This document shows positions 27,045 through 35,191 of a stretch of DNA of 64,000 nucleotides, piece by piece. Numbering within the stretch: position 1 is the stretch's first letter; the number at the start of each line of letters is the position of its first letter. The stretch comes from Nitrincola tapanii (GTDB lineage: Bacteria; Pseudomonadota; Gammaproteobacteria; Pseudomonadales; Balneatricaceae). The translations under genes and the position numbers were made by a program. The stretch covers positions 186,001 through 250,000 of the forward strand of contig NZ_SMRS01000004.1 in NCBI RefSeq assembly GCF_008368715.1, read 5' to 3'. The notes beneath the pieces were generated by a model. The model saw only the letters and a list, made by a program, of their open reading frames with translations. It was not told the origin of the DNA and searched no databases.

Positions 27045-29471
27045 ATGAGTCATGTTGAAGCCAAAGAAGATGTTGTAAGCATCGAGCTTCCAGTTCTGCC
27101 ACTGCGTGATGTTGTTGTCTATCCGCATATGGTAATCCCTTTATTTGTTGGTCGTGCTAAGTCGATCCATGCGCTGGATATCGCCATGGCGCAAGATAAG
27201 CAGATACTTTTGGTCGCGCAGAAAAGCGCCACTGAAGATGAGCCTCTAGCCGAAGATCTTTTTCATGTCGGAACTGTCGCCAACATTCTACAGATGCTCA
27301 AATTACCGGATGGCACAGTCAAAGTACTGGTTGAAGGGGAGTATCGTGCTCAGTTGGAGTGTTTGACGGATGAAGGTGATTGTTTTACCGCTACCGTGAG
27401 TCCACTCGAGTCTGAAGCAATCAGTGAAGCCGAAAGTGATATCTATAAACACACGGCATTAGAGCAGTTTGAGCGCTTTATTCAGGTCAATAAAAAGATT
27501 CCTTCTGAAGTCCTGAACTCTTTACAGAATATTGATGATATCGGGCGTCTGGCCGATACCATCGCCGCCCATATGGCGCTTAAGCTCGAAGATAAGCAGG
27601 TGATTCTTGAAATGCTCGGCAGCCGTGAGCGCCTTGAGCATTTAATGGCCAAAATGGAATCGGAAATCGATCTGGTTGAGGTCGAAAAGCGCATTCGTGG
27701 TCGTGTCAAAAAACAGATGGAGAAAAGCCAGCGCGAGTATTATCTGAATGAGCAGATGAAAGCGATTCAGAAAGAACTAGGCGACATGGACGAAAGTGGT
27801 GCGAATGATATGGACGAGTTGCGTCGTCGTATCGAAGCAGCAGGCATGCCAGAGGAGGCGTTGAATAAAACGCTGGCTGAACATAAAAAATTGCAAATGA
27901 TGTCGCCGATGAGCGCTGAGGCGACAGTTGTGCGTGGTTACATCGATTGGATGCTACAGATTCCTTGGAGTCAGCGTTCAAAAGTGCGTTTTGACATGCA
28001 GCGTGCTGAGAAGATCCTGAATGAAGACCACTTTGGTTTGGAAGAGGTTAAGGATCGTATTATCGAATACCTTGCGGTACAGAAACGCGTTAAAAAACTG
28101 AAAGGACCTATTCTCTGTTTGGTGGGCCCACCGGGTGTAGGTAAAACCTCTCTAGGTCGTTCGATTGCACGGGCGACAAACCGTGAATATGTGCGTATGG
28201 CCCTAGGCGGGGTGCGTGATGAGGCGGAAATTCGTGGTCACCGCCGTACCTATATCGGCTCCATGCCGGGCAAGCTGGTGCAGAAGATCGTCAAAGCTGG
28301 GGTGCGCAACCCGCTCTTCTTATTGGATGAGATCGATAAGATGGGCATGGATCACCGTGGTGACCCCTCTTCAGCGCTGCTTGAGGTGTTAGATCCTGAG
28401 CAGAACAGCACCTTCAACGATCATTATCTGGAAGTAGACCTGGATCTTTCCGATGTCATGTTTGTGTGCACCTCTAACTCCATGAATATTCCAGGCCCTT
28501 TGTTGGATCGTATGGAGATCATCCGTATCCCGGGTTACACCGAAGATGAAAAGCTGAATATCGCTCGTAATTATCTGGTTCCCAAGCAGATTCAACAAAA
28601 TGGCTTGAAAGAATCGGAGCTGAGCTTCAGTGAAGATGCCATTCGTGACCTGATCCGTTACTACACTCGTGAAGCGGGTGTGCGTGGTCTGGAACGTGAG
28701 ATTGCGAAAATCTGCCGTAAGGTGGTGAAAGAGATCGCACTGAAACGCTCACGTCAGGATCATCACCCACTAACTGCCGAGAATCTGGAGTTTTACTCGG
28801 GTGTGCATAAATTCAATTATGGAAAAGCGGAAGAGGAAGATCTGATTGGTCATGTGACCGGCCTGGCTTGGACGCAGGTGGGAGGGGAGATTCTGACCAT
28901 CGAGTCTGCGGTGGTACCCGGTAAAGGACGTCAGGTGCAAACCGGCTCGTTAGGGGATGTGATGAAAGAGTCGATCCAAGCGGCATTAACCGTAGTGCGT
29001 CATCGCGCCCAAGAGTTGGGGATTGCCGCCGACTTCCATGAGAAAAATGATATTCATATTCATGTGCCGGAAGGTGCAACCCCGAAAGATGGTCCCAGCG
29101 CGGGCATCGGGATGTGTACAGCTCTAGTTTCGGCACTGACCGGTATTCCGGTGCGTTCAGATGTGGCCATGACCGGTGAGATCACGCTGCGTGGCCAGGT
29201 CTTGCCGATTGGTGGTTTGAAAGAAAAACTCTTGGCGGCCCATCGTGGTGGCATTAAAACGGTTGTGATTCCCCAAGAAAATACCCGTGATTTGAAAGAA
29301 ATCCCTGAAAATATTAAGGCAGATTTACAGATAAAAGCGGTAAAATGGATCGACGAAGTGCTGGAGTTGGCGTTAACGCGCAAACCTGAGCCACTTCCGA
29401 AAGAAGAAGCCGCTGTCGTTTCAGCCGAGTCCGCTACAAAAACTGAGCCAGGTCAGGTCAGCACGCATTAA
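27045..29471 (+). CDS. lon: ATP-dependent protease Lon
   Basis: 808 aa. N-terminal substrate-binding LON domain (about 14-205, [18 protein letters not shown]), a coiled helical region, AAA+ module with Walker [12 protein letters not shown] (near 362) and Walker [11 protein letters not shown], and a C-terminal protease domain with the Ser of the dyad in [11 protein letters not shown] and the Lys in [14 protein letters not shown]. Lon degrades misfolded and regulatory proteins in the cytosol. Usual lon neighbours clpP-clpX are not upstream here; nfuA is. hupB follows, as is common. Confidence 0.97.
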   Translation: MSHVEAKEDVVSIELPVLPLRDVVVYPHMVIPLFVGRAKSIHALDIAMAQDKQILLVAQKSATEDEPLAEDLFHVGTVANILQMLKLPDGTVKVLVEGEYRAQLECLTDEGDCFTATVSPLESEAISEAESDIYKHTALEQFERFIQVNKKIPSEVLNSLQNIDDIGRLADTIAAHMALKLEDKQVILEMLGSRERLEHLMAKMESEIDLVEVEKRIRGRVKKQMEKSQREYYLNEQMKAIQKELGDMDESGANDMDELRRRIEAAGMPEEALNKTLAEHKKLQMMSPMSAEATVVRGYIDWMLQIPWSQRSKVRFDMQRAEKILNEDHFGLEEVKDRIIEYLAVQKRVKKLKGPILCLVGPPGVGKTSLGRSIARATNREYVRMALGGVRDEAEIRGHRRTYIGSMPGKLVQKIVKAGVRNPLFLLDEIDKMGMDHRGDPSSALLEVLDPEQNSTFNDHYLEVDLDLSDVMFVCTSNSMNIPGPLLDRMEIIRIPGYTEDEKLNIARNYLVPKQIQQNGLKESELSFSEDAIRDLIRYYTREAGVRGLEREIAKICRKVVKEIALKRSRQDHHPLTAENLEFYSGVHKFNYGKAEEEDLIGHVTGLAWTQVGGEILTIESAVVPGKGRQVQTGSLGDVMKESIQAALTVVRHRAQELGIAADFHEKNDIHIHVPEGATPKDGPSAGIGMCTALVSALTGIPVRSDVAMTGEITLRGQVLPIGGLKEKLLAAHRGGIKTVVIPQENTRDLKEIPENIKADLQIKAVKWIDEVLELALTRKPEPLPKEEAAVVSAESATKTEPGQVSTH

Positions 29472-29504
29472 GGCAAAGCCGCGTGAGAAAAGGCCTCTGG
29501 CCGG

Positions 29505-29534
29505 TTGACACTGGTTTCAGTGAGTTGGTATAAA
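29505..29534 (+). promoter_or_regulatory. Strong sigma-70 promoter for hupB
   Basis: Perfect -35 TTGACA (29505-29510), 18-base spacer, extended -10 TGGTATAAA (TATAAA at 29529-29534). This separates hupB transcription from lon. Confidence 0.75.
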
Positions 29535-29598
29535 GTGCGGTAACTCGCTGGGCGTAAAAGTTACAGAACAAAATAACGGTGTATTTAAGGGGAACAAT

Positions 29599-29874
29599 GT
29601 GAATAAGTCTGAACTGATCGATGCAATTGCAGCATCTGCGGATCTGCCTAAGGCAGCAGCTGGCCGCGCACTGGATGCAACGCTGGAAGCTATCACCCAG
29701 GCGCTGCAGAATAATGAATCGGTTGCACTTGTTGGCTTTGGTACTTTTTCTGTGAAGGAGCGCGCTGCACGTACTGGCCGCAACCCTCAGACTGGTCAGC
29801 CAATCGAAATCTCTGCTGCAACACTGCCGACTTTCAAGCCAGGCAAAGCGCTGAAAGACGCTGTAAACAACTGA
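29599..29874 (+). CDS. hupB: DNA-binding protein HU, beta type
   Basis: 91 aa, canonical HU length. [16 protein letters not shown] opens the helical body, [25 protein letters not shown] forms the DNA-binding beta arm (given here as its two parts, GFGTFSV and GRNPQTG), and [12 protein letters not shown] closes it. HU bends and compacts DNA. GTG start with AAGGGGAA upstream. Position after lon matches hupB of gammaproteobacteria. A strong promoter lies upstream and a terminator downstream. Confidence 0.95.
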   Translation: MNKSELIDAIAASADLPKAAAGRALDATLEAITQALQNNESVALVGFGTFSVKERAARTGRNPQTGQPIEISAATLPTFKPGKALKDAVNN

Positions 29875-29972
29875 TAGACGTTTCGTATCTATCAAGGGAA
29901 GCCTGGAACCTCCGTGATGACTCTAGCCACTTTGGCCCCCGTCATTTCTCTGTTACAAGCTTTATCCATGTC

Positions 29973-30006
29973 AAAAAAAGCGCATTCTACGGGTGCGCTT
30001 TTTTTG
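29973..30006 (+). terminator. Rho-independent terminator after hupB
   Basis: Stem AAAAAAAGCGCA / TGCGCTTTTTTT around a short loop, with T7-T8 in the right arm. It lies only about 30 bases upstream of the ppiD start codon, so ppiD depends on read-through or on a promoter inside the 100 bases before it. Confidence 0.85.
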
Positions 30007-30034
30007 TATCGATCAACAGGGTGAATTCTTAACA

Positions 30035-31915
30035 ATGCTACAAACCATTCGCGATAACTCACAGGGCATCATCGCCAAAGTGATCGTCGGCCTGATAGCG
30101 CTGACTTTTGCACTTTGGGGGGTGGAATCACTGGTTGGCCTCGGCTCAAAAGAAAAAGCACCGGCTAGTGTCAATGGTGAAGAGATCAGTGCGCAAGAGC
30201 TGTTCCGAGGTGTTGAGCTACAACGTAGACAGATCCTATCGCAGATGGGTGAGGCTGCCGATCCAACACAGATTGATGAAAATCTTTTACGCCGTATGGT
30301 CTTGGAAGATCTGATAGAGCGCACCTTGTTGACCCAGTCAGCCGCCAAGCAGGGGCTCTATCTGTCGGAAGAGATGCTCGATCAGTTAATTGTCATGACG
30401 CCGCAATTTCAGATCGATGGCCGTTTTGATCGTAATCAGTTTGAAGCGGTTTTGCGTGGAGCCGGATTTACGCCACTGATGTACCGTGAATTGCTGCGTA
30501 TGGAAACCTTGATAGAACAGGAACAGGCAGCTTATGCCTTATCCTCTTTTGTCACGCCGTCTGAAGTGGAACGCTTAGTGGCATTGGATCAGCAAACACG
30601 CGACTTTGCCTTTGTGCGTTTCCCGCTTTTGCCTGAGATGAATCGGGTGGCTGTGAGTGATGATGAGATCCAAGCACTGTACGAAACGCGTGCGGCACAA
30701 CTCCAGGCACCTGAAAAAGTTATTCTGGAGTATCTATTGCTGGAGCGTGATCAGTTTGTTGATCCTGATGCCGTATCTGATGAAGAGGTTGAGCGTCTGT
30801 GGCAGCAAATGGTTGCGGAGTTTCAAAGTGAAGAGGAGCGTTCGGCCTCTCATATTTTGATTGAGATTAATTCTGAGCGTGATGCTTTGGCTGCCTTGGC
30901 ACAGATTCAGTCCTTGCATCTGGAGTTAGAGGCCGGAGCCTCCTTTGAAGACTTGGCACGTGAGTTTTCGGATGATCCAGGCTCGTCTGCTGCCGGTGGC
31001 AGTATCGGTTTTGTCACGCAAGAAATGCTAGTCGGTCCCTTTGCCGATACCCTGTTTAGCCTGGAGCCTGGACAAGTCTCCACGCCAGTTGAAACCGAAT
31101 TTGGTTATCACCTGATTCGCTTAGATGAGGTGCGCGCTATGGCACCACCAAGTCTGGCAGAGGTCGCGTTTGATCTACGCATGGAGGTTGCTGAGCGCGA
31201 TGCTGAAAGACGTTATGTTGAAGAGATTGAGCGTCTGGCGGATCTGACCTTTTCAGCAGCCGATTTATCCTTGCCGGCGGAAGAGTTAGGCATTGAGGTT
31301 CAGACCAGTGAGGCGATCGCACGTGATGGTACGGGTGATCCTTTAGGACGTCATGCGCGCGTGCTTGAAGCCGCTTTTAGTCAGGATGTGCTGCGCGAGC
31401 GCTTAAACAGTGCGCCGATCGAGTTGAACCGTCATACCACACTAGTAGTACGTGTGAAGGAGCACCTGCCGGCCCGTGCCTTGAGCTTCACTGAAGTTCG
31501 TCAAGAGTTGGAGATGGAGCTGCTGACTGAGAAGGCACGTGCGCAATTAAATACGCGCATTCAAGATTGGAAAGAGGCTTTACGCCAAGGGCAATCACTG
31601 GAAGATTTAACCCAAGAGTACAGCTGGACAGCGTTACAAGGGGCTAACCGCGGTGCAGCCGACGTGCCAACGGATATCCGTAACCATGTATTTGCCTTGC
31701 AGTTACCCGCAGAGGGGGCTGCGTTCAGTCAGCTGGCGCTAGCGGACGGCAGTCAAGTCTTGGTACGCCTAGAGGCTATCCATGAAAATGCTACGGAGTT
31801 AACTGCAGAGGAGATGCGCCTGATGCAGTCAATTTTGGGGTCGAATCAGGGGCAGCAGGAGTATCAAGCGCGTTTGCAGAGTCTGCGTGATGCAGCGCGG
31901 ATCGAGCGCAACTGA
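30035..31915 (+). CDS. ppiD: Periplasmic folding chaperone PpiD (SurA N-terminal/parvulin type)
   Basis: 626 aa. One N-terminal membrane helix (IIAKVIVGLIALTFALWGV, about 12-30) anchors a periplasmic chain with a SurA-like N-domain (about 40-200), a parvulin domain (about 265-360, ASHILIEI and GGSIGFVTQEM), and a second chaperone lobe. PpiD binds the SecYEG exit and assists folding of exported proteins. Start at the ATG reading MLQTIRDNSQG, which is the family N-terminus; 14 upstream codons overlap the hupB terminator. Confidence 0.94.
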   Translation: MLQTIRDNSQGIIAKVIVGLIALTFALWGVESLVGLGSKEKAPASVNGEEISAQELFRGVELQRRQILSQMGEAADPTQIDENLLRRMVLEDLIERTLLTQSAAKQGLYLSEEMLDQLIVMTPQFQIDGRFDRNQFEAVLRGAGFTPLMYRELLRMETLIEQEQAAYALSSFVTPSEVERLVALDQQTRDFAFVRFPLLPEMNRVAVSDDEIQALYETRAAQLQAPEKVILEYLLLERDQFVDPDAVSDEEVERLWQQMVAEFQSEEERSASHILIEINSERDALAALAQIQSLHLELEAGASFEDLAREFSDDPGSSAAGGSIGFVTQEMLVGPFADTLFSLEPGQVSTPVETEFGYHLIRLDEVRAMAPPSLAEVAFDLRMEVAERDAERRYVEEIERLADLTFSAADLSLPAEELGIEVQTSEAIARDGTGDPLGRHARVLEAAFSQDVLRERLNSAPIELNRHTTLVVRVKEHLPARALSFTEVRQELEMELLTEKARAQLNTRIQDWKEALRQGQSLEDLTQEYSWTALQGANRGAADVPTDIRNHVFALQLPAEGAAFSQLALADGSQVLVRLEAIHENATELTAEEMRLMQSILGSNQGQQEYQARLQSLRDAARIERN

Positions 31916-31953
31916 TCTTTCGCTATCTCTGGGTTGTCACAATCTAGTTAATT

Positions 31954-32028
31954 AAAAAACCGCGATCTGAAGACCTCTTTATCCGTGGACAGGCCACAAA
32001 GGAGGCAGACTTCAGATCGCGGTTTTTT
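31954..32028. terminator. Very long bidirectional hairpin between ppiD and yejF
   Basis: A perfect 19-bp outer stem runs from AAAAAACCGCGATCTGAAG (31954-31972) to its complement at 32010-32028. Inside it, CCTCTTT/AAAGGAGG and GTGG/CCAC can pair, making an almost continuous 75-base hairpin. A-run and T-run flanks make it a terminator on both strands for the convergent genes. Confidence 0.8.
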
Positions 32029-32071
32029 GTGTTCATAAGCAGTGGGTTGAAAGGGTACGTTAAGCCTAGGC

Positions 32072-33652
32072 CTAACCTAAAGCAGCTTCTAGCAAAGCAC
32101 GCGTGTAAGGGTGTTGAGCTTGGGTAAAAATTTGCTCGGACTCGCCTTGCTCGACCACATCCCCTTCTTTCATCACCAGTATTTTATGGCTTAGGGCACG
32201 TACCACGGCGAGATCATGGCTGATAAATAGATAGCTTAGGCCGTAGCGTTGCTGCAGTGCACGTAGCAATTCGATTATCTGTTTCTGTACGCTGCGATCG
32301 AGCGCTGAAGTCGGTTCATCCAAGACAATGACTTGCGGTTTGAGTACAAGGGCGCGTGCAATGGCGATACGTTGGCGCTGTCCACCTGAAAATTCGTGTG
32401 GATAGCGGTGGCGCGTTTCAGGATCTAAGCCCACATCACGCAAGGCCTCGATCACTCGTGCTTCACGTTCAGTAGAGCTGAGCTGTTCATGAATTTCCAG
32501 TCCTTCGGCGATGGATTCCCCAATCAGCATGCGTGGACTGAGGCTGCCATAAGGGTCTTGGAAAACAATCTGTATCGATTTACGTAATGGTAGGAGTGCT
32601 TTCTGATTGAGCTGGTCTAGGCGGTGATCCTGCAAGCGGATCTCACCTTCAGAACGCAAAAGACGTAGAACCGCTAACGCGAGCGTGGTTTTACCTGAAC
32701 CGGATTCCCCAACGACCCCTAAGGTCTCACCCTGACGGAGCTGAAAGCTCGCTTCCCGAACCGCTTTGTGATGATCGACAATGCGCTTTAACACCCCGGC
32801 ATGAATTGGAAACCAGACTTTTAACTGTCTCACATCCAACAGAGTTTTGGCATCATTGGCTACCGCCGCAGGACGGCCTTCGGGCTCAGCCGCTAGCAGG
32901 TCACGTGTATATTGTGCTTGTGGCTGTGCAAATAGCTTGGCACATTCTTGATATTCGATCTGCTGACCTTGATAGAGTACACAAACCTGGTCGGCATAAC
33001 GCCGGACGACGTTGAGATCATGGGTAATGAGTAAAATGGCCATATTTAAGCGTTGGCGCAGTTCGGTCAAGAGTTCCAGGATCTGCTTTTGAATGGTGAC
33101 ATCCAAAGCGGTGGTGGGCTCATCCGCGATGAGCAGCTCAGGCTCATTGGCCAGCGCCATGGCGATCATGACACGTTGGCGCAATCCACCGGAGAGCTCG
33201 TGTGGATACTGGCGCAAGCGCCTTTCAGGTTGTGGAATTCCTACCAGGTCTAAGAGTTCAAGTAGGCGCTGTTGAATTTGTTGACGGTTGAGTTTTCGAT
33301 GCAGTAACAGGCTTTCCGTCAGCTGCTTTTCAACCGTATGCAGAGGGTTAAGGGAGGTCATCGGCTCCTGAAAAATCATGCTGATACGGTTGCCGCGTAA
33401 CTGACGTAAATCTCCAGGTGCAGCGCCCAGCAACTCTTGGCCTTGATAGAGAATACTACCCTTTGGATGCTGAGCGTGTGGGTAGGGCAACAACTGCAAG
33501 ATAGACAGGGCGGTCACCGATTTGCCCGAGCCAGATTCACCCACTAAAGCGAGGCATTGCCCCGGCTTGAGGCTGAACTCTACACCGCACACCACCTGCT
33601 TATCGGCAAAGTTGACATGGAGATTGGAAACCTGCAGTAAGGGTTGAGACAT
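32072..33652 (-). CDS. yejF: Duplicated ABC transporter ATPase, YejF/DppDF type
   Basis: 526 aa with two complete ATPase domains in tandem. Each has Walker A GESGSGKS (near 37 and 312), a signature (LSGGLRQRV in the first, FSGGQRQRI in the second), Walker B ending [16 protein letters not shown], and an oligopeptide-type C-terminal region. This layout is that of YejF, which energises YejABE import of peptides such as microcin C. No yejA, yejB or yejE lies in this window; the upstream gene, three bases away, is a histidine kinase. Activity would need permeases encoded elsewhere. Confidence 0.86.
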   Translation of the reverse strand: MSQPLLQVSNLHVNFADKQVVCGVEFSLKPGQCLALVGESGSGKSVTALSILQLLPYPHAQHPKGSILYQGQELLGAAPGDLRQLRGNRISMIFQEPMTSLNPLHTVEKQLTESLLLHRKLNRQQIQQRLLELLDLVGIPQPERRLRQYPHELSGGLRQRVMIAMALANEPELLIADEPTTALDVTIQKQILELLTELRQRLNMAILLITHDLNVVRRYADQVCVLYQGQQIEYQECAKLFAQPQAQYTRDLLAAEPEGRPAAVANDAKTLLDVRQLKVWFPIHAGVLKRIVDHHKAVREASFQLRQGETLGVVGESGSGKTTLALAVLRLLRSEGEIRLQDHRLDQLNQKALLPLRKSIQIVFQDPYGSLSPRMLIGESIAEGLEIHEQLSSTEREARVIEALRDVGLDPETRHRYPHEFSGGQRQRIAIARALVLKPQVIVLDEPTSALDRSVQKQIIELLRALQQRYGLSYLFISHDLAVVRALSHKILVMKEGDVVEQGESEQIFTQAQHPYTRALLEAALG

Positions 33653-33655
33653 CGT

Positions 33656-35032
33656 TTAGCGTCCTATCTGCATATGGAAAGTCGTGCCGCTGTTCACATC
33701 TGAGGTGACCGCCATGTGGCCCTGATGCTGTTCGGTAATAATAAAGTAGGGAAAAGACAGGCGTTTATGCGCATCATCGGGTTCGCCTTGTTGATCCTGA
33801 CTAAAGAAGGGCTCGAACAAACTCATCTGCTCTTCATGATTTAATCCCAAACCATTGTGCTCGATCTTAATCCAGATCGCTTGGTCGTAGTATTCCTGCA
33901 TGGAGATACGCAGGGTGGGGGTAATATCACGTGGGCAGGCGATCAAGGCTTCATAGGCATGGCGCAAAAGGTTGAGGAAGGCTTGTTGCAGTTCGATAAC
34001 ATAGCAGGGAATCGGTGGAAGATTCGCCTGGTAGTTGCGCTCAATCTGAATATCACGGAAAGCCGGTTGATCGGGTAGATTCAACACATCTCGGGCTAAC
34101 TCAATGGCATGTTCCATCACCTCAGGCAGCTGCGCGGCTTGTTTTTCATCGCTGCGTCGGCGTGCAAAGTTAAGCAGGTTGTTGATGATGGCGGCGACTT
34201 GACGTCCTTTTTCTGAGGCATCGGTGAGCAGGGTGCTTAAGCGCATCACCTCACGATTACATTGCGACTCATCGTTCATCAGGGTGCTTTTTTCAAGTAG
34301 GCTTTGATAGCTACTCAGATCAAAGAGAATGGCTTGTAAGGGAGCGTTGATATCATGTGCCATGGTTGCCGCCAGTTCACCCATAGTCGCCATCTTGTCA
34401 TTGTGGATGAGCATATTTTCGGCGATGATTTTTTGTGTCACATCATCAATCAACAAGACCACACCGGCTTCACTCTGATCCTGAAGTGGATAGATGGTGA
34501 TATTAAAGTAATAGAGGCCACTCTGGTTCTGCTTAAAGTACAGCGTCTGATTCTGATCTAAAGCTTGGCGAATCTGATCCGGTGCAATTGAAATCGTCGG
34601 ATAGATCTGCCAAAGATCATGACCTAAAGCCTCTTCCATGGGGATGCCGGCGATCTCTTCGGCACGTTGGTTCCAATGGGTGATCTTGCCAGAGCGATCG
34701 AGTCCCACCAGCATCAGCGGGAGGGAGCGTAAAATGTTTTGAATATAGGTCTCAGAAGCGCGTAATTCGGCAGTGCGTTGTTCAACGCGTAGCTCCAGCT
34801 CGTTGCGTATTGCGGTAAGCTCGCGGTTAGCATGCCAAGCTTTGCGCCAGATCAACAGCAGAATCAAGGCGCTGATCGATAACAGAATGATTAACACACC
34901 ACTGGAGAAGTTGGCGATATATTGCCAATTCGTGCGGCCATCTTCGGTTTTAAAATAACTGATGAATCCGTTTTCTGCCCAAACCAGAGGACTGATAAAC
35001 AACAGGCAGCTTGCCCAGAAACGTGATGCCAT
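33656..35032 (-). CDS. PAS-containing histidine kinase with a degenerate ATP-binding domain
   Basis: 458 aa. Probable signal peptide or first helix (1-19), short periplasmic piece, membrane helix (about 43-63), coiled coil (70-95), PAS domain (about 97-205), DHp with phosphoacceptor His226 in TMAHDINAPLQAI, and a C-terminal HATPase-like fold. Catalytic motifs are altered: the N box reads NLLRHAYEAL (His358 where Asn binds Mg2+), G1 reads EHNGLGL (His392 where Asp contacts adenine), and the G2 box GxGLG is replaced by KRLSFPYF. FEPFF is retained. It may not autophosphorylate. No cognate response regulator is adjacent; yejF follows at three bases. Confidence 0.8.
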   Translation of the reverse strand: MASRFWASCLLFISPLVWAENGFISYFKTEDGRTNWQYIANFSSGVLIILLSISALILLLIWRKAWHANRELTAIRNELELRVEQRTAELRASETYIQNILRSLPLMLVGLDRSGKITHWNQRAEEIAGIPMEEALGHDLWQIYPTISIAPDQIRQALDQNQTLYFKQNQSGLYYFNITIYPLQDQSEAGVVLLIDDVTQKIIAENMLIHNDKMATMGELAATMAHDINAPLQAILFDLSSYQSLLEKSTLMNDESQCNREVMRLSTLLTDASEKGRQVAAIINNLLNFARRRSDEKQAAQLPEVMEHAIELARDVLNLPDQPAFRDIQIERNYQANLPPIPCYVIELQQAFLNLLRHAYEALIACPRDITPTLRISMQEYYDQAIWIKIEHNGLGLNHEEQMSLFEPFFSQDQQGEPDDAHKRLSFPYFIITEQHQGHMAVTSDVNSGTTFHMQIGR

Positions 35033-35191
35033 AAAAAACTGTCCCGATCGCCAATAACTGCCTGCATTCTAGCAGTTTTTTGCCAAATTCGGCCAATCTA
35101 TCGGTGCTGACCCCTGGTGGTGTGATTCCCTGTCAAAAGCTTGTCATCTTTGCCTTCTAGCATGTCTAGATCGCCATAGGGGAGTTTAGGA

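Noticed and set aside
29458-29895. Minus-strand frames over the hupB promoter and gene
   Set aside because: Antisense to a clear HU gene with strong promoter; sequence is composition-driven.
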